Origin: an uncultured Clostridia bacterium
GTDB taxonomy: Bacteria > Bacillota > Clostridia > TANB77 > CAG-508
DNA length: 28,822 bases
Assembly (NCBI GenBank): GCA_934149155.1
Contig: CAKPDZ010000012.1
Location: 1 to 28,822, forward strand
Direction of reading: 5' to 3'
In this document: positions 1 to 7,326 of the stretch, piece by piece
Numbering within the stretch: position 1 is the first letter of the stretch
Layout of the letters: every line of letters begins with the position of its first letter
Made by a program: the position numbers and the translations under genes
Notes under the pieces: model-generated
What the model was told of the DNA's origin: nothing
The model's input: only the letters and a program-made list of their open reading frames with translations
Databases searched by the model: none

Positions 1-2
1 TG

Positions 3-410
3 ATTGCAGTTATAAAAAACAAGAAAATAGGATTATCAATTTTGGCTAATTTAGCTATTATTACAATTTTGAACCAATTACTAAAAAGAATATTGCAAAG
101 ACCTAGACCAACTGAATACAGAATAATTGAAGAAACAGGATATAGTTTCCCATCAGGGCATTCTATGATTAGTATGGCATTTTATGGTTATTTGATTTTC
201 TTGACTTATAGATATGTTGAAAATAAGTATCTTAAGTGGATTTTGATTAGTTTATTAAGTGTTCTGATTTGCTTGATTGGAATTAGTAGAATCTACCTAG
301 GTGTACATTATACTAGTGATGTTTTAGGCGGTTTCTTGATATCTATATCTTATTTGGTTATTTATATTAGTGCTGTCAATAAATTTTTAATAGAAAAAGA
401 GACTAATTAA
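3..410 (+). CDS. PAP2-family phosphatase, C-terminal part (5' end outside the window)
   Basis: The frame is open from the window edge to the TAA at 408-410, so the true start lies upstream; the first TTG at 42 is internal. The family motifs are visible in order: K-x6-RP (KRILQRPRP), then PSGH in FPSGHSM, then SRIYLGVHYTSD, which matches SR-x5-H-x3-D. The two histidines are the expected phosphohistidine nucleophile and acid/base residues. Hydrophobic segments surround the motifs, so this is an integral membrane enzyme. The family removes phosphate from lipid phosphates such as phosphatidic acid, phosphatidylglycerol phosphate or undecaprenyl diphosphate. The substrate cannot be decided from this fragment. 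Confidence 0.9.
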   Translation: MAVIKNKKIGLSILANLAIITILNQLLKRILQRPRPTEYRIIEETGYSFPSGHSMISMAFYGYLIFLTYRYVENKYLKWILISLLSVLICLIGISRIYLGVHYTSDVLGGFLISISYLVIYISAVNKFLIEKETN

Positions 411-481
411 ACTAGTTGTCGCAATTCAATGATATCAAATTTCTAAAAAATATACTTTATTAATGTGACAACTAGTTTAAT
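406..481. repeat. 15-bp perfect inverted repeat around the PAP2 stop codon; possible terminator
   Basis: ATTAAACTAGTTGTC at 406-420 is repeated as its exact reverse complement at 467-481, with 46 bases between. A run of eight T follows at 489-496. The long loop and the 7-base gap before the T run make it a weak intrinsic terminator. It could instead be the scar of a small element. The left arm contains the TAA stop of the phosphatase. Confidence 0.5.
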
Positions 482-507
482 GAGTAGATTTTTTTTATAA
501 AAAAGTA

Positions 508-538
508 TTGACTTGGAGCTTACTCTAAGTGATAAAAC
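508..538 (+). promoter_or_regulatory. MerR-family regulated promoter
   Basis: TTGACT at 508-513 and TAAAAC at 533-538 are separated by 19 bp, the over-long spacer typical of MerR-activated promoters. The spacer holds an imperfect dyad, CTTGGAG at 512-518 and CTCTAAG at 523-529. This arrangement is the standard MerR/NmlR/AdhR operator. No MerR-family gene lies in the window, so the regulator must be encoded elsewhere or lost. Confidence 0.65.
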
Positions 539-567
539 TAAAGAAAAAGTGTAAGGAGGAATTTAAT

Positions 568-1311
568 ATGGAAAAACAAACAGCAGGTAGAGACAATTTA
601 GGAGAATTAGCACCTAAATTTGCAGAATTGAATGATGACGTATTATTTGGAGAAGTATGGTCAAGAGAGGATAAAATGTCATTAAGAGATAGAAGCATGA
701 TAACAATTTCTGCTTTAATGGCACAAGGGTTATTACCACAATTAAAATCACATTTTATTATAGGAAAAAAACATGGAGTAACAAAACAAGAAGCAGTAGA
801 GATTGTAACACAATTAGCATTTTACTGTGGATGGCCAAAAGCTTGGAGTGCATTTTCATTAATAAAAGAAGTATATGGAGATGAAGAGACAAAAGAAGAA
901 CATGGAGGAGTATTTGGACAAGGAGAACCAAATGTAAATTATGCTCAATATTTTGTTGGAAATTCATATTTAAAACCATTAACAAATCCACAAGAAACAA
1001 ATGTATTTTTAGCAAATGTAACATTTGAACCAGGATGCAGAAATAATTGGCATATACATCATGCTACATCAGGAGGTGGACAATTATTAATTTGTGTTGA
1101 CGGAGAAGGATGGTATCAAGAAGAATGAAAAGAAGCTGTTAGCTTAAAACCAGGAATGGTTATAACAATTCCCGCTAATGTAAAACATTGGCACGGGGCA
1201 AAAAAGAAATCTTGGTTTAGCCATATTGCTGTTGAAGTACCAGGAGAAAATACTTCAAATGAATGGTGTGAAAAAGTTACAGATGAAGAATATGATAAAT
1301 TATCAGAATAG
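568..1311 (+). pseudogene. Carboxymuconolactone decarboxylase/cupin fusion protein, interrupted by a nonsense codon
   Basis: The start ATG at 568 follows AAGGAGG at 553-559. The first ~110 residues form an AhpD/CMD-like domain (WSREDKMSLRDRSMITISAL and FYCGWPKAWSA are typical), and a cupin domain with WHIHHATSGGGQLL follows. At 1126-1128 a TGA interrupts the cupin after GWYQEE. The same frame continues with KEAVSLKPGMVITIPANVKH and a second histidine motif (KHWHG) up to the TAG at 1309-1311, total 247 codons, the normal size of this family. Relatives carry Gly at the stop, so one GGA to TGA change explains it. A truncated product of 186 residues, lacking half the cupin barrel, would be made. 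Such proteins are thought to act on small aldehydes, lactones or peroxides under MerR control. The gene is otherwise undecayed, so the mutation is recent or an assembly error. Confidence 0.8.
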
Positions 1312-1318
1312 TTTTTAG

Positions 1319-1350
1319 GCAGATAATAATTTCAAATTATCTGCTTATTA
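1319..1350 (+). terminator. Weak intrinsic terminator after the cupin gene
   Basis: GCAGATAAT at 1319-1327 pairs perfectly with ATTATCTGC at 1336-1344 across an 8-base loop. A T-rich stretch follows, but not a clean T run. It resembles the hairpin at 2187-2205. Confidence 0.5.
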
Positions 1351-1389
1351 TAATGTAATTTGTGAATAGTTAATTTCATTAAAAGAAAA

Positions 1390-1668
1390 CATTATTACAG
1401 TATTATAGGAACTTTAAAGAATTTTATTGATAGAACTTATGCTAAATATAATAAAATAAAAAATAAAGATTTTTATTTTATTGCTTCAAGTGCAGATCCT
1501 TCAAATGAAAGTATTGATTCGGCATTAGAAATAGTAAAAGGATTTTTAAGATGTATAGATAATGTAAATTTAAAGGGAGTTGTCTATGGAATGAATTTGA
1601 ATGATACAGGGGAGGCAAAATATAGTGATAGTTTGAAACAAACTTATGAATTGGAAAAAAATGTATAA
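1390..1668 (+). pseudogene. C-terminal remnant of a flavodoxin-fold NAD(P)H-dependent FMN reductase
   Basis: Read from 1390 to the TAA at 1666-1668, the frame gives HYYSIIGTLKNFIDRTYAKY, then FYFIASSADPSNESIDSALE, KGFLRC and GVVYGMNLNDTGEAKYS. This matches the second half of flavin reductases of the YwqN/WrbA-like type: the YSxSGxxKxFIDR loop, the FIxTAAD strand and the C-terminal G-x-VYG strand. No start codon, ribosome site or N-terminal FMN-binding half is present; the preceding in-frame TGA lies just upstream. I read it as a dead fragment left by deletion. Family assignment rests on remembered motif patterns. Confidence 0.65.
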
Positions 1669-1687
1669 ATTTGGTTATGAAAAATTA

Positions 1688-1715
1688 TTAACATAATGAA
1701 TAATTAGTATATAAT
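1688..1715 (+). promoter_or_regulatory. Promoter for the type III antitoxin RNA remnant
   Basis: TTAACA at 1688-1693 and TATAAT at 1710-1715 are 16 bp apart. Transcription would begin about 25-30 bases before the first antitoxin repeat at 1747. The -10 element sits within a 9-bp inverted repeat (TTAGTATAT / ATATACTAA). Confidence 0.5.
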
Positions 1716-1746
1716 AAATATACTAATAAAGAATAGCTATTTAATA

Positions 1747-1828
1747 ATTCGAGTGTTTCGCAACTCAAAAAAAATGGCGAACTATATATTCGAGCAAAGG
1801 TTAGCTCAAAAATAACCTGTTTTAATGT
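1747..1828 (+). ncRNA. Type III toxin-antitoxin antitoxin RNA: two pseudoknot repeats
   Basis: Two units begin with ATTCGAG at 1747 and 1788, a period of 41. Both have the form ATTCGAG-N10-CTCAAAAA. In each, GAG pairs with CTC (1751-1753 with 1764-1766; 1792-1794 with 1805-1807). A second, interleaved pairing differs in sequence but is conserved in structure: TTCGC 1757-1761 with GCGAA 1777-1781 in unit 1, and AGGTTA 1798-1803 with TAACCT 1813-1818 in unit 2. Interleaved stems define an H-type pseudoknot, the known fold of ToxI/AbiQ/CptI-type antitoxin RNAs. A terminator and a toxin-like gene follow directly, which is the canonical locus order. Two divergent repeats is at the low end for such arrays. 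Confidence 0.6.
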
Positions 1829-1830
1829 TA

Positions 1831-1868
1831 GGGGAGTTAAAATTTAATTTTTAACTTCTCTTTTTTTT
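1831..1868 (+). terminator. Intrinsic terminator between antitoxin RNA and toxin gene
   Basis: A 12-pair stem with two G-T wobbles (1831-1842 with 1849-1860) and a 6-base loop is followed by eight T at 1861-1868. Type III loci place a leaky terminator here so that RNA is made in excess over toxin. Confidence 0.85.
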
Positions 1869-1885
1869 ATAGGAGGATATAAAAA

Positions 1886-2147
1886 ATGAAATTAAAGTTT
1901 TATGAAGTAGATAGTGATTATATAAAATATTTGAAAGATAATGGAGATGAGAAAATACCCAATATAGAATATGCGAAACATAAGAAATACATTACTGTAA
2001 TGCTAATAGAGAAAAAATAAATAAAAAAGCAAATGAGGTATATAAATTAGGATTAAATGAAAGAACTCGAAAAAAATTTAATATATGCAATTTCAAAAAA
2101 TAGAAGAAAAATGTATAGAGTATATTAATATAAAAAATAATAAATAG
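1886..2147 (+). pseudogene. ToxN/AbiQ-family type III endoribonuclease toxin, degraded
   Basis: AGGAGG at 1871-1876 precedes the ATG at 1886. The first 36 residues begin MKLKFYEVDSDYIKYLKDNG and continue with KIPNIEYAKHKKY, closely resembling the N-terminus of AbiQ/ToxN/CptN toxins. The frame stops at 2018-2020 after 44 codons. From about 1996 a different frame gives NREKINKKANEVYKLGLNER and NICNFKK, ending at 2101-2103; a third frame then gives QKIEEKCIEYINIKNNK, ending at 2145-2147. These match the C-terminal helices of the same family. Intact toxins have about 165-200 residues, so roughly 70-100 central residues are deleted and two frameshifts are present. The toxin cannot be active. Confidence 0.72.
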
Positions 2148-2186
2148 CAAAAAAATTTTGCATTGGAATAAGTTTGAACAAAAACT

Positions 2187-2212
2187 AGATAATTTGAAAT
2201 TATCTGTTTTTT
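2187..2212 (+). terminator. Intrinsic terminator after the toxin remnant
   Basis: AGATAATT at 2187-2194 pairs with AATTATCT at 2198-2205 over a 3-base loop. GTTTTTT follows. Confidence 0.7.
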
Positions 2213-2266
2213 GTTATATAATTGCAACATAATAAAAATATATTATTACAAGGAATGATGAACAAT

Positions 2267-2769
2267 ATGATAAGATTCAAATATTGTGGAACACATATAA
2301 AATATGAAGAATATATGAATAAAATGAGTACTAAAGGATGGAATACTAAAAGCTTAACAGAAGGCTTTTGGAAATTTGAAAAAGGAAAAGCAAATGAATA
2401 TACATATAGAATTTTTTATTTCAGAGGAATGAATACAGAATTTATACATAATAAAATAGAAGAATAAAAAAAGAAGATATAGAATTTGTTTATAAATATT
2501 CTTTTTGGGGAATTTTCAGAGCCAAAAAAGATTTTGAACTATATAAGGAAGAAGAGCAATTGGCATTATGTAATAAAATCAGAAAGCCAATGATAATAGC
2601 TATAATTGAGTGTCCATTGGTAATAGCTATATGTATTATATTGTCAATTATAATAAGTAGAATATTTATACCAATTACTTGCTTAATGGTTGTTTATTAT
2701 AGTGTATGTTTGTATTTAATGATAGAATATACTAAATTAATAAATTTGATAAAGAGGAATGAAAAGATT
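2267..2769 (+). pseudogene. DUF2812-type membrane protein, frameshifted
   Basis: The ATG at 2267 (alternatives 2255 and 2258) follows AAGGA. The N-terminal part, FKYCGTHIKYEEYMNKM, then GWNTKSLTEGFWKFEKGKAN and EYTYRIFYFRGM, has the DUF2812 pattern (compact domain with EEYLNxMAxKGW and YRI). That frame ends in TAA at 2465-2467. A frame one base back continues from 2461 with KKEDIEFVYKYSFWGIFRAK, followed by two membrane segments around residues 110-150 (IIAIIECPLVIAICIILSII and FIPITCLMVVYYSVCLYLM). That order, DUF2812 then C-terminal membrane helices, is usual. A one-base loss near the A7 run at 2466-2472 explains the break. The frame then runs without a stop into the GNAT gene at 2770. Function unknown. 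Confidence 0.6.
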
Positions 2770-3033
2770 ATGATTAAAATAGAGTTTAGAGAAAAAGAAA
2801 AAAAGTCTATAGCTTATGATTGTGATAAGAAAGTTGGAGAATGTGATTTTGAAGAAATAAATGATACTTGGAATATAACACATACAGAAGTTGATAGTGC
2901 TTATCAAGGGCAGGGAATAGCGAAGAAACTTGTAGAAAATGTTATACAAAATGCTAAGATTTTGAATAAAAAATTAGAAGCAACTTGTTCATATGCTAAA
3001 AAATTAATAGAAAAAGATAAGAAAGAACAATAG
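2770..3033 (+). CDS. Small GNAT-fold N-acetyltransferase (COG2388-like)
   Basis: The ATG at 2770 follows AAAGAGG at 2751-2757. The 87-residue product starts MIKIEFREKEKKSIAYD and carries AYQGQGIAKKLVENVI, the Q-x-x-G-x-G/A acetyl-CoA loop, followed by ATCSYAKKLIEK. This is the pattern of the ~90-residue stand-alone GNAT proteins related to yeast YJR/human GTPase-associated COG2388 members. Substrate unknown. The same frame is open upstream through the membrane part of the DUF2812 gene, so a fused protein could form, but the length and position of the methionine favour an independent start. It lies in a decaying region and may itself be losing its C-terminus, which is slightly shorter than usual. 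Confidence 0.65.
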   Translation: MIKIEFREKEKKSIAYDCDKKVGECDFEEINDTWNITHTEVDSAYQGQGIAKKLVENVIQNAKILNKKLEATCSYAKKLIEKDKKEQ

Positions 3034-3250
3034 TAATTCGAAGGAGAGAGATTAATGATTAAAAACATAATATAAGGTATAGGGGAGATGATTTTTATTA
3101 AATTAGTAATAATTAGACAATGAAAAATTTAAAGTTAATTTCGCATAATATAGAAGATTTATTCGTATAAAAAGTAATGCAGTAATTATGGATTATTATT
3201 TATAAGTAAGATAAAAAAATAGTAAGTTTAAGAGAGGAGTTTTTATTATT
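3034..3250. other. Intergenic stretch with gene debris
   Basis: GAAGGAGAGAG at 3040 precedes an ATG at 3055 whose frame closes after six codons. A second GGGGAG/ATG pair near 3082 opens for only eleven codons. No recognisable protein, RNA or terminator remains. Confidence 0.4.
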
Positions 3251-3892
3251 ATGAATAAAAAATATATAGAAATTAATAAAAAGGCATATGAAATTTTAGC
3301 AAATGAATATAATACTAGAAATTATAAAATTAGCTATGATTTTTGGAATAATATATATGATGATTTAAATTTAAAAAATAAAAAAGACATTGAAGTTTTA
3401 GAAATTGGTCCTGGACATGGAAGAAATATTAAAATATTTAAACAATATAATAATAAATTTAAAATAACTGTATTAGAAATTGCTGAAAATATGTGTAATA
3501 TCATTAGGAAAGATAATCCAGATATACAAATTATAAATGATAATATTTTAGATTATAATTTCGAAAATAAGCAATTTGATATTATTCAAATGATAGCAGT
3601 TATTCATTTGTTTCCAATAGAAGATGCTAAAAAGGTATTGAAAAATGTTAGAAAATCTTTAAAAGAAAATGGATACTTAATTATAGGAACTACTATTAAC
3701 AAAAATGATATGGAAGGTTATTATCAAAAAGAAGATTATAACATTAAGGTGAAAAGATTTAGACATAAATACACTAAGGAATCTTATGAAAGGTTATTAA
3801 ATGAATGTGGGTTTGAAATATATAAGCCCTATTTGGTTAATGAAAGTGATAGAAATAAATTATGGTATGATGCTGTATGTAAAAAGACTTAA
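3251..3892 (+). CDS. Class I SAM-dependent methyltransferase
   Basis: AGAGAGGAG lies upstream of the ATG at 3251. The 213-residue product has the Rossmann methyltransferase motifs in order: motif I VLEIGPGHGRN (residues ~49-59), an acidic residue after strand 2 (VLEIAEN), a D at the end of strand 3 (NDNILDY), motif IV FDIIQMIAVIHLF and post-motif NGYLIIGTT. The size and motifs fit the Methyltransf_11/25 group of small-molecule methyltransferases. The substrate is unknown. It is followed 70 bases later by an acetyltransferase on the same strand, both being typical accessory small-molecule modifying enzymes. Confidence 0.85.
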   Translation: MNKKYIEINKKAYEILANEYNTRNYKISYDFWNNIYDDLNLKNKKDIEVLEIGPGHGRNIKIFKQYNNKFKITVLEIAENMCNIIRKDNPDIQIINDNILDYNFENKQFDIIQMIAVIHLFPIEDAKKVLKNVRKSLKENGYLIIGTTINKNDMEGYYQKEDYNIKVKRFRHKYTKESYERLLNECGFEIYKPYLVNESDRNKLWYDAVCKKT

Positions 3893-3962
3893 CAAACAAA
3901 ATATAATTTTATATTTTGAGAGAATAAGTAGTAAAAATATAACATAGGATAGGAGAAAAATT

Positions 3963-4517
3963 ATGGCAGAAAAAGATAAAATGTTAGCAGGAGAATTATA
4001 TGATGCTAATTATGATAAAGAATTAATAAAAGACAGGTATAAAGCAAAAGATATTTGTTTTGAATATAATAATCTAAAACCATCAGATTTTGAAAGCAAA
4101 GACAAAATAATAAAAGAACTATTTGCCAAAACTGGAAATCAGATATTAGTTGAACAGAATTTTTGGTGTGATTATGGTTATAACATTTTTGTTGGAGAAA
4201 ATTTTTATATGAATCATAATTGTATAATATTAGATGGCGCGAAAGTAGAGTTTGGAGACAATGTGTTTGTTGCACCTAATTGTGGTTTTTATACAGCTGG
4301 ACATCCTTTAGATTATGAAACTAGAAATAAAGGATTAGAATATGCAAAACCAATCAAAATAGGAAACAATGTATGGATTGGAGGAAATGTAATTGTACTT
4401 CCAGGAGTGACTATTGGAGATAATGTTGTAATAGGAGCAGGAAGTGTTGTAAATAAAGATATTCCATCAAACGTTGTAGTTGTAGGAAATCCTTGTAAAG
4501 TTATAAAAAAGATATAA
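3963..4517 (+). CDS. Hexapeptide-repeat sugar O-acetyltransferase (maltose/galactoside acetyltransferase type)
   Basis: AGGATAGGAG precedes the ATG at 3963. The 184-residue protein starts with the Maa/LacA N-terminal helical module (MAEKDKMLAGELYDANYDKE) and continues into left-handed beta-helix hexapeptide repeats (VGENFYMNHNCIILDGAKVE, IGNNVWIGGNVIVLPGVTIG, NVVIGAGSVVNKDIPSN). The catalytic histidine sits in YTAGHPLD. Length and ending (VVVGNPCKVIKKI) are those of the family. It transfers acetyl from acetyl-CoA to a sugar hydroxyl in the cytoplasm; the exact sugar is uncertain because many relatives are annotated as maltose O-acetyltransferase without proof. Confidence 0.9.
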   Translation: MAEKDKMLAGELYDANYDKELIKDRYKAKDICFEYNNLKPSDFESKDKIIKELFAKTGNQILVEQNFWCDYGYNIFVGENFYMNHNCIILDGAKVEFGDNVFVAPNCGFYTAGHPLDYETRNKGLEYAKPIKIGNNVWIGGNVIVLPGVTIGDNVVIGAGSVVNKDIPSNVVVVGNPCKVIKKI

Positions 4518-4549
4518 TAAAAGTAATAGTGATTGGAGGTACTATAATT

Positions 4550-4639
4550 ATGAAAATTAAACAACAAAAGCAGATAAAAGCATTTTTAATCGAACAATAT
4601 GGTGAGGAGAAAGGCAAGAAAGTATTTGTTATTTTCTGA
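4550..4639 (+). CDS. Possible 29-residue small protein
   Basis: GGAGG at 4535-4539 stands 10 bases before the ATG at 4550. The product starts MKIKQQKQIKAFLIEQYGEE, is strongly charged, and ends at the TGA at 4637-4639. I recognise no family. It may be a real microprotein or the 5' end of a broken gene. Confidence 0.3.
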   Translation: MKIKQQKQIKAFLIEQYGEEKGKKVFVIF

Positions 4640-4679
4640 AACAATATAAATAGGAAGGTATAAGAAAAGAAATAAAGTT

Positions 4680-6992
4680 ATGGAAGAATTAAAAGGTTTA
4701 ACACAAAAAGAAATAGAAGAAAAAATAAAACAAGGAAAAACAAATAAAATAAAAATCAAAGCAAATGAAAGTATTTTAAAAATAATAAGTAAAAATATAT
4801 TTACATATTTCAATTTGATTTTTCTAATATTAGCAATGTTACTTATTACATCACAATCATATAGAAATTTAACATTTTTGATTATTATAACAATAAATAT
4901 TTTGATTGGAATTTTTCAACAAATAAAATCGAAAATCACATTAGACAAATTATCATTACTTGATAAAAACGATTATATAGTAATTAGAGATGGTAAAAAA
5001 GAAAAAATAAGTTCTGATAATCTTGTTGAAGGAGATTATGTGATTTTAGAGGCTGGAAATCAAATACCAGCTGATGCGGTAGTAGTTTCAGGAAAAATGT
5101 ATGTAAATGAATCACTATTAACTGGTGAGCAGGATGAAATTGAGAAAAATACAAATTCTAGTCTTATGTCTGGAAGTTTTGTTATATCAGGAAAGGCAGT
5201 AGTAAAGCTTACCAATGTAGGAGACAATTCTTTTTCAGCAAAAATAATGAAGGACTCAAAGAAAATTAAAGAAACAAAGTCTGAAATGATTTCAGCAATT
5301 GACAGCATTGTTAAATTTGCAGGAATAGTCATAATTCCAATTGGATTATTATTATTTTGGGAATCTTATACTGTTAATGGAAATACTTATAAAGAAAGTG
5401 TTAATTCAATGGTATCGGCATTAATTGGAATGATACCAGAAGGCTTATACTTATTAACAACTGTTGCACTAGCAATAAGTGCTGGAAAACTTGCTAAAAA
5501 GAATATTATTTTACATGATATGAAAAGCATTGAAAGTCTTGCAAGAGTTGATATATTGTGTGTTGACAAAACAGGGACAATTACCAATAATAAAATGAAA
5601 GTGTTAGATATATTTGATGAGAAAGAAAATAGTTTTATTTTAGACAGAAAGAACTCAAAACTGGAAATTCTAGCTAAATATATTAATACAATAGATGATA
5701 ACAATATAACAATGGATGCTATAAAGAAACAGTTAGATGGAATTTCTTATGAAAAGCTATCAAACATAAATAAAGAAAACTTTAATTCTAAAAATAAATT
5801 TTCATTTATTAAAATTAATGAAAATTTGACATACAAATTAGGAGCTCCTGAAATATTATTAGATAAAGAATTTGAAAATCTGATTAATAAGAAGGCACAA
5901 AATGGAGAAAGAGTATTAGCTTTTGTTAAAGAAGAGAATAAAGAAAATATTCCTATTTTATTTATAAGTTTGAAAAATGAGATTAGAAAAAACGCAAAAG
6001 AAATTTTTGGATTTTTTAACAATAGAAAGGTTAAAATTAGAGTTATATCAGGAGATAATCCAATTACAGTATCATCAATTGCAAAGCAAGCAGGAATAAA
6101 AGGATATGAAAAATATGTTGATTGTAGAGAATTAGAATGTTATGAAGATATAAAAAGTGCAGTAAAAAAATATAATATTTTTGGAAGAGTAAATCCTGAA
6201 CAGAAAAAACAAATAATTCAAGCTTTAAAAGAATTAGGCTTAAAAGTAGCAATGACAGGAGATGGAGTAAATGATATTTTAGCAATGAAGGAGTCTGATT
6301 GTTCAATTGCTATGGGGTCTGGAGCAGATGCAGCTAGAGAAACAGCACAAGTTGTATTACTTGATTCTGATTTTGGTAAAATGAGAGATATAGTTCATGA
6401 AGGAAGAAAAAATATTAATAATATAACAAGATCAGCCTCATTATTTACATATAAAAATATATTTTCTTTGTTGCTTTCTATATATTCAATAGTTTTTGCA
6501 ATGCAATATCCATTAGAGCCGAATCAAGTATCATTAGGTAGTGCATTTACGATTGGAATACCTGCATTTTTATTGACATTTGAAGAAAATCAAAAGAAAC
6601 AACAAAATGGTAATTTTTTAAGAAAAGTGTTTAAAAATTCACTTCCTGCTGCAATAACATCATTTTTAGTAATTGTAGCTATGGTTAGGTTTTCTGTATT
6701 ATTTAATGTAGGCGGACAAGAAATAACAACAGCTTGTAGTTATTTGTTCTTTACAGGAGGATTTTTGATTTTATATAAGATTATTAGACCTCTAAATAAA
6801 TACAGGTCAAGTGTAATGGCATTGTGCATTCTTGGAATCCTTTTAACGATTAATATTATGCCAGACTTTTTTGCAATAAAAGCAATATCAGGACGAGCTG
6901 CAGCGCTTGTAACACTATTTGCAATAGCAGAGTTTTCTGTAATCAGGTGGATTACATTAGTGTTAGATAAATTTGGGAAAAGTAGAAGATAG
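4680..6992 (+). CDS. Cation-transporting P-type ATPase, CtpE/YoaB-like (probable Ca2+ transport)
   Basis: The 770-residue protein has the full P-type plan: N-terminal cytoplasmic segment, membrane hairpin at ~35-85, actuator domain with LLTGEQ, membrane pair with the ion-site motif IGMIPEGLYLL, phosphorylation motif DKTGT with Asp at ~296, nucleotide domain, hinge TGDGVND at ~526, and C-terminal helices. There is no N-terminal heavy-metal CxxC domain and no CPC. The PEGL motif and the MKSIESLARVDILCVDKTGT context are those of the group containing mycobacterial CtpE and streptococcal CaxP-like pumps, which export calcium. The actuator motif is TGEQ rather than TGES, which is notable but leaves the catalytic Glu. 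The start ATG has only a distant AGGAAGG (20 bases). Ion specificity is inferred. Confidence 0.85.
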   Translation: MEELKGLTQKEIEEKIKQGKTNKIKIKANESILKIISKNIFTYFNLIFLILAMLLITSQSYRNLTFLIIITINILIGIFQQIKSKITLDKLSLLDKNDYIVIRDGKKEKISSDNLVEGDYVILEAGNQIPADAVVVSGKMYVNESLLTGEQDEIEKNTNSSLMSGSFVISGKAVVKLTNVGDNSFSAKIMKDSKKIKETKSEMISAIDSIVKFAGIVIIPIGLLLFWESYTVNGNTYKESVNSMVSALIGMIPEGLYLLTTVALAISAGKLAKKNIILHDMKSIESLARVDILCVDKTGTITNNKMKVLDIFDEKENSFILDRKNSKLEILAKYINTIDDNNITMDAIKKQLDGISYEKLSNINKENFNSKNKFSFIKINENLTYKLGAPEILLDKEFENLINKKAQNGERVLAFVKEENKENIPILFISLKNEIRKNAKEIFGFFNNRKVKIRVISGDNPITVSSIAKQAGIKGYEKYVDCRELECYEDIKSAVKKYNIFGRVNPEQKKQIIQALKELGLKVAMTGDGVNDILAMKESDCSIAMGSGADAARETAQVVLLDSDFGKMRDIVHEGRKNINNITRSASLFTYKNIFSLLLSIYSIVFAMQYPLEPNQVSLGSAFTIGIPAFLLTFEENQKKQQNGNFLRKVFKNSLPAAITSFLVIVAMVRFSVLFNVGGQEITTACSYLFFTGGFLILYKIIRPLNKYRSSVMALCILGILLTINIMPDFFAIKAISGRAAALVTLFAIAEFSVIRWITLVLDKFGKSRR

Positions 6993-6997
6993 TGTTA

Positions 6998-7326
6998 ATT
7001 TTATTGAATTTACAAATTTAAATACTCAAATAACAACTAAATTCATTTCATTATTAACATCGATGGTAAGTAGTCTTATAGTTTTATATACTATAAGGGC
7101 CTATTACAGAGCATAGACAAGTTAATTGGTCTGCTAAATCAGAATAGAGAAAAACATTGAAAAAATTGAAGAAATAAATGATGCATTTATTGAAAAGATT
7201 GAAAGTGAAAAAATAAATGCACCAGAGTTTCCACATGTATATTTTGGAGTTTCAATATATGATTCTAAAAGTGTTTATACTGTAGAAGATGCAAAAATAA
7301 AGCTGATAACTAATAAAGTACCTTGA
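6998..7326 (+). pseudogene. Degraded gene, probably a membrane GGDEF (diguanylate cyclase) protein
   Basis: This >400-base gap between genes holds coding debris. One frame gives a membrane-like piece, TTKFISLLTSMVSSLIVLYT followed by IRAYYRA, ending in TAG at 7114. Another frame reads DKLIGLLNQNREK from 7116, resembling the DxLTGLLNR start of a GGDEF domain. The first frame reopens at 7138 and gives EINDAFIEKIESEKINAPEF, PHVYFGVSIYDSKSVYTVED and AKIKLITNKVP up to the TGA at 7324-7326, resembling the end of a GGDEF domain. The catalytic core with GG(D/E)EF is missing. Several stops and a deletion make it non-functional. Identification is tentative. Confidence 0.4.

Noticed and set aside
1126..1128. 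TGA recoded as glycine or selenocysteine
   Set aside because: spoIIIAB, spoIIIAE and the methyltransferase-region genes use TGA or other stops normally, and prfB has a functional UGA frameshift site, so TGA is a stop. The position is a Gly, not a Cys/Sec site, and no SECIS-like hairpin was evident.
1747..1828. CRISPR array
   Set aside because: Only two units exist, with an internal variable part that is base-paired, and no cas genes are present; the terminator and toxin remnant fit a type III antitoxin better.
7072..7094. Hairpin CTTATAGT / ACTATAAG as a terminator or riboswitch
   Set aside because: No T run follows and it lies within gene debris.
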